A stretch of DNA of 64,000 bases, taken from the NCBI GenBank assembly GCA_963837395.1, contig CAWINI010000004.1:806001-870000 (forward strand). The letters are read 5' to 3'. Shown piece by piece: positions 42,089 to 50,814 of the stretch. The notes beneath the pieces were generated by a model. That model was not told the origin of the DNA and did not search any database. It was given only the letters and a program-made list of their open reading frames with translations. Position 1 is the stretch's first letter; each line of letters starts with the position of its first letter. Source of the DNA: CAVZQN01 sp963837395. GTDB taxonomy: Bacteria > Acidobacteriota > HRBIN11 > JAKEFK01. Both the position numbers and the translations under genes were made by a program.

Positions 42089-43483
42089 TTAGAACTGAAC
42101 CAACACGCCGCCAGCGATGACCCTAGGTTGGTCGTACTGCAAAGCGCGATTATAGTCTGCATTTCCAGTCGACGCCTGTTCATGATCCAGGATATTTTGA
42201 ACAGCAACGAGCAATTTTAAATCTGTTTCCGAAAATACCTGGAATGGAATTCCTTGATAAACTTCAAGGTCCAAAGCAGAAAGAGAGCCAGTAGCATTCC
42301 GCCCAAAAATCAACGGACTTCCAGAGCTCCATTTCCAGTTGGCAGCAACTCGTGTATTTGTTTGCTGAATATCAGCCCGGATTCCTGCCTGAACATCATG
42401 ATAATTTTCCGATTTTTCACCAGGCCGGAAATACATTTGTCTTTGCGAAAACGTTCCCTTTTCAACAATGTAAATCGGAATTGTCTGCGTGACGTTGTAA
42501 CTTGCACGAGCGGTAAGTAAGTGCGAAAGCCGTTTTTCAAAATCCGCTTCTACCCCATGCGACTCTTGATCACTTGAATTAAAAATTACAAACGGCCGTA
42601 ATGATTGCAGCTGAATACTTACTGGTGTGTTGCGAACATCTACGGTTGCAACTTTGTCCGCAACATTTTGATATGTATAAACAACAGCAAAACGATAATC
42701 ATCACGAACCACATCAATTCCTGATTCAAAACCCTGGGCAACTTCCGGAACCAGCGAAGTTCCATAAGGTACAAACGCTATTTCATGAACATAAGAATGA
42801 AGTCCATCAGATTCCGGCGCGAAATTACCAGGAGCCGATGCATTGCGAAACAACGTTCCATGAATCGCAACGCCAGGAGCTAAATCAATCGAAGCTCCGA
42901 AATGCGGCGAGTAATGAACAGCATCACGCAAATAACCGTAGTAATCGAAACGAACACCATATCCAATTTGTACGTGATCAAATACTGGCCAATGATCATC
43001 CACACTGAGGTTGGTGATCCATCGGCTATCTTCTTCTGAGGAGTCGTCTGGAGATTGAACGAAACGGGCAATTCTCTGACGGCTGAGTAGTTCGGGATAT
43101 TCCGCAAATATGAGATCGTTTGCTGAAAAATTAACATTCAGATCATGATTGTAAAGTTGATATTGCACGCCACCGCGCGCTAAATAACTGGAGTGAAATC
43201 CATCTAAATAATTTCCATTAAATGACCAGCTTCCAGTATCTTCCAATCTTCCTTGCACTGCGAACTGCGCCATCTGATGCGTCAAAATATCTTGACTATT
43301 GCTACCAAGACTTAAATATGAAACTTCGCCTTCAATTCCATTCGCCTCTTGGAAGCTGCGAAGCGCTGCAAGTAATCCATCATTTTGGGGTGCTTCATTA
43401 TCGCTCGCGGTTCGTCCCACTTCATCGCGCAACGGATTTCTTTCGGCCATCTTAATCGGTCCATTTGAAACGCTCCCAACCAT
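42089..43483 (-). CDS. TonB-receptor-like outer-membrane beta-barrel (separated by a frameshift)
   Basis: This 464-residue frame alternates aromatic and polar residues typical of beta-barrels (SWSFNGNYLDGFHSSYLARGG, then VQYQLYNHDLNVNF). It ends in VLVQF, an outer-membrane sorting signal with terminal Phe. It has no signal peptide; the N-terminal part is the frame 43452-43850. Reading through one extra base between 43452 and 43483 joins GWERFKWT to IKMAERNPLRDE. The combined protein is the carboxypeptidase-regulatory-domain plus barrel type common in Acidobacteriota, though shorter than full TonB-dependent receptors (no plug domain visible). Substrate unknown. Confidence 0.75.
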   Translation of the reverse strand: MVGSVSNGPIKMAERNPLRDEVGRTASDNEAPQNDGLLAALRSFQEANGIEGEVSYLSLGSNSQDILTHQMAQFAVQGRLEDTGSWSFNGNYLDGFHSSYLARGGVQYQLYNHDLNVNFSANDLIFAEYPELLSRQRIARFVQSPDDSSEEDSRWITNLSVDDHWPVFDHVQIGYGVRFDYYGYLRDAVHYSPHFGASIDLAPGVAIHGTLFRNASAPGNFAPESDGLHSYVHEIAFVPYGTSLVPEVAQGFESGIDVVRDDYRFAVVYTYQNVADKVATVDVRNTPVSIQLQSLRPFVIFNSSDQESHGVEADFEKRLSHLLTARASYNVTQTIPIYIVEKGTFSQRQMYFRPGEKSENYHDVQAGIRADIQQTNTRVAANWKWSSGSPLIFGRNATGSLSALDLEVYQGIPFQVFSETDLKLLVAVQNILDHEQASTGNADYNRALQYDQPRVIAGGVLVQF

Positions 43484-43850
43484 TTTGTTCTTTTAATTCT
43501 TGCTCAGACATTAACGGACGGATATCAATGAATGTTGGTGAACCGGAAACAACTTCAACACGCTTGAACATGTTTTTCATCGATCCGGCATCAACTGTAA
43601 TCAGATAAAGTCCTGGCAACAGATTCGCCATTTGGAATTTTCCATTCTTATCGGTTACAGTTCGTGCCACTTCACGCAACAAGATGGAATCGACTAAACG
43701 AACTGTGACGCCTTCGCTTACGATTTTGCCGCCAGTAAACGTTCCAACAATGCTAGACTTTTCTGGAGCGTTCGTACCAGTTGCAATTTTCGCAAACACC
43801 ACAAGCGCAATCAGGAGTGCAAATTGAAGTATTCGGACACGACGCATCAT
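43452..43850 (-). CDS. Carboxypeptidase-regulatory-like N-terminus of the barrel protein (frameshifted)
   Basis: The start is taken at the ATG at 43850 (MMRRVRILQFALLIALVVFAK), which gives a clean signal peptide; the open frame extends to 43919 without one. After the signal peptide, residues 35-100 form a small beta-sandwich (SSIVGTFTGGKIVSEGVTVRL, TVTDKNGKFQMANLLPGLYLITVDA) of the carboxypeptidase regulatory-like family, usually at the N-terminus of outer-membrane receptors. The frame ends in FKWTD just as the barrel frame (42089-43483) begins, so the two are one gene. It is divergent from the TIGR04282 gene, with only about 38 bp between starts. Confidence 0.78.
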   Translation of the reverse strand: MMRRVRILQFALLIALVVFAKIATGTNAPEKSSIVGTFTGGKIVSEGVTVRLVDSILLREVARTVTDKNGKFQMANLLPGLYLITVDAGSMKNMFKRVEVVSGSPTFIDIRPLMSEQELKEQNGWERFKWTD

Positions 43851-43888
43851 TCTGAAGCTAATTACCCAGTTAGAATTATAGGTTGCAA

Positions 43889-44584
43889 ATGAAAAAGCTG
43901 TCAAGCAAACAAAATACAATTCTTGTCTTTACGAAAGGTACAGATTTCGGACAAGTTAAGACGAGATTACGGCCATTTTTGAATGATCTCCAATCCATGG
44001 AATTGCATCTGGCCTTCCTGCAAGACACCCTCGAAAAAATCAAATCCTTAAACATACACGGATATCTATATGTAGTGGGAGATCCGAATTTTCATTTCAA
44101 AAATTCTTTTCCAATCTTTCAGCAAAGTGGGAAAGATCTTGGATCACGATTACACAATGCTTTTGAAGCTCAGTTCATAAACCATGATCGAATTGTGGTA
44201 ATCGGCACGGACTCGCCGGATTTACCAATCGAACGAATTCAGGAAGCATTCCTGTCACTTCAAAATCATGATGCAGTGATTGGTCCAACTGAAGATGGAG
44301 GCTATTACCTTTTGGGTCTTTCAAAAATGATTCCAACAGTTTTCGAAACCATTCCATGGAGCACGAATGAAGTGTTTCAAAAAACTTTAGAAAAACTTCA
44401 TGGATATAAGACTCATGTTTTGGAAAGTCATTACGATGTTGATGTCATTGAAGATTTGATCAAATTGAAAAAGAATCTTGAAAAAGAAAAACTGATTGCG
44501 CCGTTCACTCAACAATGGTTGGACAAAAATTGGAGTGCGCTTATGCTTCGGCTAAATGACAAGCGGCAAAATGCCCCGGAGTAA
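43889..44584 (+). CDS. TIGR04282 family (DUF2064) glycosyltransferase-fold protein
   Basis: The start is taken at the ATG at 43889; a TTG two codons upstream is also open. The 231-residue product shows the TIGR04282 hallmarks: ILVFTKGTDFGQVKTRLRP (usually K.P..G.VKTRL), GKDLGSRLHNAF, VIGTDSPDLP, GPTEDGGYYLLGL and a C-terminal DVDVIEDLIKL. The fold is GT-A-like, related to the nucleotidyltransferase CofC. Members have been linked to sugar transfer, but the reaction here is unknown. It overlaps the convergent ABC ATPase gene by 44 nt. Confidence 0.88.
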   Translation: MKKLSSKQNTILVFTKGTDFGQVKTRLRPFLNDLQSMELHLAFLQDTLEKIKSLNIHGYLYVVGDPNFHFKNSFPIFQQSGKDLGSRLHNAFEAQFINHDRIVVIGTDSPDLPIERIQEAFLSLQNHDAVIGPTEDGGYYLLGLSKMIPTVFETIPWSTNEVFQKTLEKLHGYKTHVLESHYDVDVIEDLIKLKKNLEKEKLIAPFTQQWLDKNWSALMLRLNDKRQNAPE

Positions 44585-45509
44585 TTTCGCGTAACGGTGG
44601 CTCTTCGATTTTGCATCGCTCAATTGCGATTGAACATCTAGGATGGAAATGACATCCGGAAGGCGGCCGGGATGGACTTGGAATTTCACCTTTCAGATTT
44701 TCACGTTTCTTCCGCACTCTCGGATCAGGCACTGGAATTGAAGCCAATAAAACTTTTGTATACGGATGCAGCGGATTCTTGAATAATTCCTGGCTTGGAG
44801 CCAGTTCAACAATTTTTCCAAGATACATCACAGCAATCCTGTCACAAAAATGTTGAACTATGCTTAAGTCATGAGCAATAAACAAAAATGTTAGCTTCAA
44901 TTTGTGCTGAAGATCTTTTAACAGATTCACAATTTGCGCTTGAACAGAAACGTCCAGAGCTGACACCGGCTCATCCGCAACAATCAGTTTGGGATCCAGG
45001 GCAAGCGCACGAGCAATTCCAATCCGTTGTCGCTGGCCTCCACTAAATTCATGCGGATAACGTTTCATTAAAGAGGAATCAAGTCCTACCATATTTAACA
45101 ATTGTGCAACTCGATCGACTCGATATTTTTTATTTCCGGCTTGATGAATGACAAACGGTTCTTCAAGAATTCTTGACACAGTCATGCGCGGATTTAATGA
45201 TGCATAAGGATCCTGAAAAATCATTTGCATGTGGCGGCGCATCATACGTAATTGGTGTTTGTCAAGTTCTAACAAGTTATGATTGTCGAACCAGATTTCA
45301 CCAGCCGTAGTTTCAACTAAACGTAAAATGCAGCGTCCGGCTGTAGTCTTTCCGCATCCAGATTCGCCAACCAATCCCAGTGCTTCACCCGGCGCAATCG
45401 AAAATGAAATGCCATCTACGGCTTTTACAATCTGGCGATTTTTGGAAAACAGGCCGCGCGAGACGGAATAATGTTTGGTGAGATTTTTAACTTCTAAGAG
45501 TTTGTCCAT
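44541..45509 (-). CDS. Oligopeptide/dipeptide ABC transporter ATP-binding protein, OppF/DppF type
   Basis: The 322-residue ATPase has Walker A GESGCGKTT, the Q-loop MIFQDPYASLNPRMT, signature SGGQRQR, Walker B LIVADEPVSALD and the His switch (IAHD). The oligo_HPY C-terminal extension (HPYTKVLLASIPVPDPRVRKK, CHFHPRC) is diagnostic of Opp/Dpp ATPases. It would pair with the OppD-type ATPase encoded just upstream (16-nt overlap) to energise peptide uptake. The permeases and binding protein are not adjacent: the operon instead starts with an acyl-CoA mutase gene. Confidence 0.93.
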   Translation of the reverse strand: MDKLLEVKNLTKHYSVSRGLFSKNRQIVKAVDGISFSIAPGEALGLVGESGCGKTTAGRCILRLVETTAGEIWFDNHNLLELDKHQLRMMRRHMQMIFQDPYASLNPRMTVSRILEEPFVIHQAGNKKYRVDRVAQLLNMVGLDSSLMKRYPHEFSGGQRQRIGIARALALDPKLIVADEPVSALDVSVQAQIVNLLKDLQHKLKLTFLFIAHDLSIVQHFCDRIAVMYLGKIVELAPSQELFKNPLHPYTKVLLASIPVPDPRVRKKRENLKGEIPSPSRPPSGCHFHPRCSIAIERCKIEEPPLREITPGHFAACHLAEA

Positions 45510-46474
45510 TTATAACAACTGACGCGGTGCTGCGGATTAATCCAAACAATTTCTGGAAATGATTCCGTACAACGATCCATCCGGTCAGAACATCGATCAT
45601 AAAAACTGCAGCCTGGTGGAAGCTTCAATAAATTTGGAACAGAGCCTTCGATCGCTTTTAATCGATCGCGTTTTTGTCCATCAATTTCTATTTTAGGAAT
45701 GGAATCAAGAAGTCCGACAGTATAGGGATGACAAGGATGTTCAAATATTTCCTGAACCGGCGCCTCTTCCACAATTTTTCCGGCATACATCACAATCACT
45801 CGATCCGCTGTTTCAGCCACAACGCCCAATGCATGAGTGATCAGCAAAATCGAAAGTCCGTAATCATTTCTTAATAGATTCAATAATTCCAGAATTTGTG
45901 CCTGGATCGTAACATCCAGGGAAGTTGTTGGCTCATCTGCAATCAGTAAAGCGGGCTGACATGCAATCGCCATTGCAATCATTACACGTTGTCTCATTCC
46001 GCCGCTCATTTGATGCGGATAATCTTTAATGCGGGTTGCGGCATCAGGAATCCGCACACTTTCAAACAATCGGACAGCTTCGCCCGAAGCTTCCTTACGA
46101 CTCATACCTTTATGCAAAATCAAACTTTCAGCAACTTGATCTCCAACAGTCATAACTGGATTTAATGACGTCATAGGTTCTTGAAAAATCATTGAAATTT
46201 GATTTCCCCTAACCTGTTGCATTTCACGTTCGGAGGCACGAATCAAATCTTTTCCGTGAAAATTGATTTCACCGGAAACTATTTTGCCAGCAGGGGCCAG
46301 GAGTCGCAGGATACTCAAAGCAGTAACACTTTTGCCGCATCCGGATTCACCAACCATCCCCAAAATTTCGCCTGATCGGATTTCAAATGAAATCCCATCA
46401 ACCGCGCGCACTGCTCCGTCTTCAATGAAGAATTGGACTTTTAGATCCTGCACTTGAAGCAGCGGATCGCTCAT
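45494..46474 (-). CDS. Oligopeptide/dipeptide ABC transporter ATP-binding protein, OppD/DppD type
   Basis: The 326-residue ATPase has Walker A GESGCGKS, the Q-loop MIFQEPMTSLNPVMT, signature SGGMRQR, Walker B LLIADEPTTSLD and the switch LLITHALG. This is usually THDLG; here Ala replaces the Asp after His. The oligo_HPY C-terminus (HPYTVGLLDSIPKIE, CSFYDRC) fits OppD/DppD. Its ATG overlaps the TGA of the upstream mutase gene (ATGA), so both are in one coupled operon, which is not a usual pairing. Confidence 0.93.
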   Translation of the reverse strand: MSDPLLQVQDLKVQFFIEDGAVRAVDGISFEIRSGEILGMVGESGCGKSVTALSILRLLAPAGKIVSGEINFHGKDLIRASEREMQQVRGNQISMIFQEPMTSLNPVMTVGDQVAESLILHKGMSRKEASGEAVRLFESVRIPDAATRIKDYPHQMSGGMRQRVMIAMAIACQPALLIADEPTTSLDVTIQAQILELLNLLRNDYGLSILLITHALGVVAETADRVIVMYAGKIVEEAPVQEIFEHPCHPYTVGLLDSIPKIEIDGQKRDRLKAIEGSVPNLLKLPPGCSFYDRCSDRMDRCTESFPEIVWINPQHRVSCYKWTNS

Positions 46475-48078
46475 ACGATTGAAGCCTCGTGATACTCCCC
46501 AAAATGCTTTCGCAATAAATCGGAAATTTCTCCAAGCGTTGTGGAGGTTTCCAGGGCTTCAATCAATGGAACCATAATATTTTTTTCGTGTAGCACCGCT
46601 TCTTCAATTGCTTTTAGACTCTGTTCCACCTTTTTTGCATTCCTTTTTTTTCGCAACGATTGAAGCCGCTCAACTTGTTCATGCTCCACGCCCAAATCAA
46701 TTTGCAGAATTTCTCGAATCGGTTCCTCCTCTTGCCGGAAAGCATTCACTCCAACCACTATCGCGCGCTGTTCCTCAAGTGCCCTGGCGTAACGATAAGC
46801 GCTTTCCTGGATTTCCTTTTGTACGAATCCGGCCTCTATTGCCTTCAGCATTCCACCCATGGCATCAATGCGGTCAATATACTCCACGGCTTTCTTTTCT
46901 ATTATATTTGTAGTACTCTCAATATAGTATGATCCTGCTAGTGGATCTGCGGTTGATGGAACTCCTGATTCATAAGCAATGACTTGCTGAGTTCGTAAAG
47001 CCAATAAAGCCGTCGCTTCTGTCGGCAAGGCCAATGCTTCATCCCAGGCATTGGTATGCAGTGATTGAGCTCCCCCAAGTACAGCCGAAAGTGCCTGCAA
47101 TGTAACTCTCGCGACGTTTGTCTGCGGCTGCTGTGCGGTTAGAGTCGAGCCTGCGGTTTGGGCATGGAATCTTAATTGGCAGGAACGCTCGGATTGTGAC
47201 TTAAATCGTTCCTTCATAGTTCGAGCCCAGAGTCTTCTTGCCGCTCGAAATTTTGCAACCTCTTCCAGCAAGTTATTATGCGCATTAAAAAAGAAAGACA
47301 TGCGCGGAGCGAAATCATCAACATGCAACCCCGATTTAACCGCCGCATCAACATAGGCGATCCCATTTGCAATTGTGAATGCAACTTCCTGAACTGCATC
47401 ACATCCTGCTTCGCGGACGTGATATCCGGAAACGCTGATCGTATTCCAACGAGGCACATTTTTGCTGCAATAATCCATGATGTCGGTTACAAGCTTCATG
47501 GAAAATTCGGGCGGATAAATGTAAGTGCCGCGCGCAATATACTCTTTTAAAATATCGTTTTGAACTGTCCCTGAAATTTGATCCAGTGAAATCCCACGTT
47601 TTTTTGCAACTGCAACGTACATCGCAAGAAGGATGAACGCGGTTGCGTTAATGGTCATACTGGTACTGACTTTATCCAATGGAATTTCATCAAACAGGCG
47701 TTCCATATCTTCCAGCGAATCGATTGCAACACCTACACGTCCAACTTCACCACGCGCCAATTCATGATCGGAGTCATATCCCATTTGCGTTGGCAGATCG
47801 AAAGCCACACTCAAGCCAGTTTGGCCTTGTTTTAACAAATATCGGAACCTGCGGTTTGTATCTTCTGCAGATCCGAAGCCTGCATATTGACGCATCGTCC
47901 AAAAACGATTGCGATACATCGATTTCTGGATTCCGCGCGTAAAAGGAAATTCGCCAGGATCTCCTAACTTTTCTGAGTAATCCCACTCGGCAAGATCTTC
48001 AGGTTTGTAATACTCTTTGACTTTTTCCTGAAATGAAAACTCATGAGCAGCTTTCGGAGTTTTTGGATCTTCTGGCAT
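46471..48078 (-). CDS. Methylmalonyl-CoA mutase family protein, large subunit (substrate-binding part)
   Basis: The 535-residue protein is the TIM-barrel large subunit: TRGIQKSMYRNRFWTMRQYAGFG, GLSVAFDLPTQMGYDSDH, TINATAFILLAMY, GTVQNDILKEYIARGTYIYPP, SGYHVREAGCDAVQEVAFTIANG-like sequence and RFHAQTAGSTLTAQQP. There is no C-terminal B12-binding domain, so it needs a separate small subunit that is not in this window. It rearranges methylmalonyl-CoA and succinyl-CoA, or related acyl-CoAs such as isobutyryl- or ethylmalonyl-CoA. It is the first gene of an operon with two peptide ABC ATPases (ATGA overlap). Confidence 0.93.
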   Translation of the reverse strand: MPEDPKTPKAAHEFSFQEKVKEYYKPEDLAEWDYSEKLGDPGEFPFTRGIQKSMYRNRFWTMRQYAGFGSAEDTNRRFRYLLKQGQTGLSVAFDLPTQMGYDSDHELARGEVGRVGVAIDSLEDMERLFDEIPLDKVSTSMTINATAFILLAMYVAVAKKRGISLDQISGTVQNDILKEYIARGTYIYPPEFSMKLVTDIMDYCSKNVPRWNTISVSGYHVREAGCDAVQEVAFTIANGIAYVDAAVKSGLHVDDFAPRMSFFFNAHNNLLEEVAKFRAARRLWARTMKERFKSQSERSCQLRFHAQTAGSTLTAQQPQTNVARVTLQALSAVLGGAQSLHTNAWDEALALPTEATALLALRTQQVIAYESGVPSTADPLAGSYYIESTTNIIEKKAVEYIDRIDAMGGMLKAIEAGFVQKEIQESAYRYARALEEQRAIVVGVNAFRQEEEPIREILQIDLGVEHEQVERLQSLRKKRNAKKVEQSLKAIEEAVLHEKNIMVPLIEALETSTTLGEISDLLRKHFGEYHEASIV

Positions 48079-48166
48079 CGTAATTTCAGTCTAACATATG
48101 GTTACATTGAACAATGTTTCATTCTAGGATAGATTCAGTTGAAAATTTAAGCTTGAGGAGCAATAC

Positions 48167-48394
48167 ATGGCAAAGAAAGATCGCAATAAAACTGCAAAGG
48201 TTTATAAAAGGATTGAGCTTATTGGAATTAGCACGGAAGGTTTTGAGGACGCTATCAATAATGCGATTTCCAAAGCATCGGAAACATTAAGCGGTTTAAG
48301 CTGGTTTGAAGTAAAAGAGCTTCGTGGTTCGATTTCCAATTCGCAAGTACGAGAATATCAAGCGACTGTGGTTATTAACTTTGAAGTTCAGTAA
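48167..48394 (+). CDS. Dodecin-family flavin-binding protein
   Basis: The 75-residue protein matches dodecin in size and pattern: VYKRIELIGISTEGFEDAIN (first strand and helix), AISKASETLSGLSWFEVKE with the flavin-stacking tryptophan, and RGSISNSQVREYQATVVINF (last two strands). Dodecins form hollow dodecamers that store or buffer riboflavin/FMN. The ATG at 48167 is preceded by GAGGAG with an 8-nt spacer. It stands alone between the divergent mutase gene and the convergent YihY gene. Confidence 0.92.
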   Translation: MAKKDRNKTAKVYKRIELIGISTEGFEDAINNAISKASETLSGLSWFEVKELRGSISNSQVREYQATVVINFEVQ

Positions 48395-48408
48395 CACCAT
48401 CGACTTTT

Positions 48409-49251
48409 TTAGCTAGGAACTCGCCGCCGATGCAATTCAGCATTCAGTTCGCAGCCAAGTAAAAGGGAAACCGAAGTTAGATACATCCAGATCATCAAGA
48501 TTAAGAACACTCCCAATGTTCCGTATGTTTTATTGTATTGGGGAAAATTTCGGAGATAGAGTCCAAATAAGTTTGTAAAGAAAAACCACAATATGGAAAA
48601 TGATACTGCCCCCGGCAGAACTTCTTTTACTTTCTGCCTTACGTTCACTAACAAAATGTAAACAAATGAAATCAGGAATGTGATTACAACAAAAGCTACA
48701 GGTAATCGGAAGTAGCGGATGAAAACTGCGATGTTTACATACTGTCCGATACTGGTCTCTATGAAATGAGCAACCTGCAATCCGAGCAGAAGGAGGCTGA
48801 GCGCAATCCCGATTAAAAATGTTGCAAGCATGGCAGCAACGAATGAAAGCATCCGTAAGGTCCAAAAAGAACGAGTTTCCTCAGTCTTATATGCGCGCTT
48901 GAAAATTTTGTTTAAGGTCATCATGAACGTGGACATCGTCCATGTCGTTCCGATAAAACCAAGAGTCAAAATACCTTTAGTATGTGCAGCGGCAATTTCT
49001 GCAATCTGGTTGCGGATGACCGAATAGATTTCAAATGGAAGGAATGTTCCAAAAAAATAAACAATAGAATCAAAGACCTGAGGATTGCCGCTGAGAATAC
49101 TAAGGATTGCTACAACCAGAATTAAACCTTGAACAAAGGCGAACATAAGCTGAAATGCAACTTCACCAGCCATTCCCCAGCAATCATCTTGATTTGCTTT
49201 ACGTATTACATGATAGAGGAAGCCGAAGTGTTTAACGAAAAATCGTCTCAT
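48409..49251 (-). CDS. YihY/virulence factor BrkB family membrane protein
   Basis: The 280-residue protein has about six membrane helices. It shows the YihY/BrkB signature: an N-terminal DDCWGMAGEVAFQLMFAFVQG, a central IGTTWTMSTFMMTLNKIFKRAY (the usual W..S.....N..Y motif) and a C-terminal YGTLGVFLILMIWMYLTSVSLLLGCELNAEL. Members were once called RNase BN, but that is not supported; the function is unknown. It is transcribed toward the dodecin gene. The long hairpin at 49343-49409 lies upstream, between it and the PrsW gene. Confidence 0.9.
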   Translation of the reverse strand: MRRFFVKHFGFLYHVIRKANQDDCWGMAGEVAFQLMFAFVQGLILVVAILSILSGNPQVFDSIVYFFGTFLPFEIYSVIRNQIAEIAAAHTKGILTLGFIGTTWTMSTFMMTLNKIFKRAYKTEETRSFWTLRMLSFVAAMLATFLIGIALSLLLLGLQVAHFIETSIGQYVNIAVFIRYFRLPVAFVVITFLISFVYILLVNVRQKVKEVLPGAVSFSILWFFFTNLFGLYLRNFPQYNKTYGTLGVFLILMIWMYLTSVSLLLGCELNAELHRRRVPS

Positions 49252-49342
49252 TTCACTGAATTATGCAGCCCTTTCATTGGACGTCGAAATCTTTCTGATG
49301 GTACATTCGTTTTAAATAAAACGATAGGGGCATTTGCGAAAA

Positions 49343-49409
49343 GAGGATTGAGGATTGAAGATAGAGGATGGAAAGCCAAACTATCCTCTATTCTCTATCC
49401 TCAATCCTC
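49343..49409. repeat. Long hairpin built from GAGGATTGA words (family D)
   Basis: The left arm 49343-49369 (GAGGATTGAGGATTGAAGAT then AGAGGAT) is nearly the reverse complement of the right arm 49383-49409 (ATCCTCTATTCTCTATCCTC then AATCCTC); 24 or more of 27 positions pair, across a 13-nt loop. It lies just upstream of the PrsW gene start, between divergent genes. Confidence 0.85.
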
Positions 49410-49433
49410 AGGAGCCAGAATACGGTATAACGT

Positions 49434-50426
49434 ATGGATCTAATTTTGCAGTGGATTGTCATTTTCCTATCAGTCCTGGCTGCATTTATTCCAATGGTCG
49501 TTTATCTATTCGTGATCTGGTGGTTGGATCGTTACCATCGTCAACCTGTCTGGCTTGTTGGTAGTGTTTTTTTGTGGGGAGCTCTGGGCGCAATAATCAT
49601 TGGAGTTACTGGCTCCAGATTTTTTTCTTATCCAATCGCCATGGTTTTTGGCGAAAAAATTTCTGATGCGGTTGGCGCTGTTGTGATTGCGCCTTTTGTT
49701 GAAGAGCTTGCAAAAAGTTGCATCCTCCTAATTGCGATGTTACGAGTTGAATCAGATGGTCCGGTAGATGGAATTGTTCTTGGAGCCGCTGCTGGATTGG
49801 GATTTGGAATGACTGAAAATTTTTTGTATTTCACCCAGGTTTATGATGCTTCCGGTTTTATGGCATGGGCACGAAATGTTTTTGTTCGAACGCTTTACTC
49901 TGCTGTAGTGCATTGCGTTTGCACAGCCACAGTAGGAATGGGCATTGGATTAGCACGAAGTGCGCATCGTCCAAAACGGATGCGTATTGCAATTAGCTTC
50001 ATTCTTACAGCGATGGGAATCCATGCATTCTGGAATACCTCCATGATATTAGGCCCGAAATTTGACAATTCATTTTTGGTAAATAGTGCATTCACTTTGA
50101 TGCCTGTATTAGTTATTTTGCTTTTAGTCGCATACCAGTATTTTTTGTATCGCGAAGGACAATGGATCAGATCTGAGTTGCAAGAAGAAGTTATGGAAGG
50201 AACGCTTGCTCCGTCACTTGTGGGTTCATTGGTATCACCATGGAATCGATTGAGAAGTAAGAATTCGGAAGAAAAGAAATACATTGATACCGCGATGCAA
50301 CTCGCAGTGAAAAGACATCAGTGGAAACGTTCGTCTGGTTTTAAAAAAGAACGTCTTGCTCTGACGCTGGTTGAACTCAGAGAGATGTTAAAACAAATGC
50401 GATCACCATTTGAACATGTGTCCTGA
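49434..50426 (+). CDS. PrsW-family intramembrane metalloprotease
   Basis: The 330-residue membrane protein has about seven or eight helices in the first 245 residues and the PrsW motifs: FVEELAK with Glu90-Glu91-Lys94, FGMTENFLYF with Glu128-Asn129, and zinc-ligand candidates His160 and His197 in GIHAFWN. A cytoplasmic tail of about 85 residues follows (basic, KRHQWKRSSGFKKERLALTL). PrsW in Bacillus cleaves an anti-sigma factor; the target here is unknown and no sigma/anti-sigma pair is adjacent. A small charged protein gene overlaps its 3' end by 11 nt and is probably co-translated. Confidence 0.9.
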   Translation: MDLILQWIVIFLSVLAAFIPMVVYLFVIWWLDRYHRQPVWLVGSVFLWGALGAIIIGVTGSRFFSYPIAMVFGEKISDAVGAVVIAPFVEELAKSCILLIAMLRVESDGPVDGIVLGAAAGLGFGMTENFLYFTQVYDASGFMAWARNVFVRTLYSAVVHCVCTATVGMGIGLARSAHRPKRMRIAISFILTAMGIHAFWNTSMILGPKFDNSFLVNSAFTLMPVLVILLLVAYQYFLYREGQWIRSELQEEVMEGTLAPSLVGSLVSPWNRLRSKNSEEKKYIDTAMQLAVKRHQWKRSSGFKKERLALTLVELREMLKQMRSPFEHVS

Positions 50427-50769
50427 CATTAGACAGCCGTATGGCACAAATCTTGACGTTTGGACAAGAAGCTCCTATGATTGGCAATTGAGGTTGTCGT
50501 CGAGAGGACAACTGGAGGGAACTTTTTTGAGGTTTCGAACGACAATATCTGTGAGTGGCATGCGAATTGCTGACTCGACAGATGAGGAGGTTGAGGCAAT
50601 GTTGGATGCGTTTATCATCGAACAGCTTAAACAAGAGAAAGAGAAGGAAGATGTTCAGCCGCTCCCTCTAACACTGGAATTGCCGAATCGAGATGAAAAA
50701 GAGGAAGAGCGGAAAAAGCGAGAGAAGAAGGACCGCTCGCAACAAAAGACTTTGGTGTTTCGCTTCTAA
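50416..50769 (+). CDS. Small charged protein of unknown function, coupled to PrsW
   Basis: The start is taken at the ATG at 50416 (MCPDIRQPYGTNLDVWTRSS), overlapping the PrsW stop by 11 nt; an upstream TTG at 50410 is also open. The 117-residue product has a beta-like first half (WQLRLSSRGQLEGTFLRFRT) and an acidic helix (DSTDEEVEAMLDAFIIEQLKQEKEKED). The C-terminal tail is highly charged (EKEEERKKREKKDRSQQ) and ends TLVFRF. No known family was recognised. Its overlap and orientation suggest it works with or is regulated alongside PrsW, but this is inference. Confidence 0.6.
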   Translation: MCPDIRQPYGTNLDVWTRSSYDWQLRLSSRGQLEGTFLRFRTTISVSGMRIADSTDEEVEAMLDAFIIEQLKQEKEKEDVQPLPLTLELPNRDEKEEERKKREKKDRSQQKTLVFRF

Positions 50770-50814
50770 CTCCTCTCCCAATTTGCTGTGGGGGATTGGC
50801 AATCTTGATATGAT

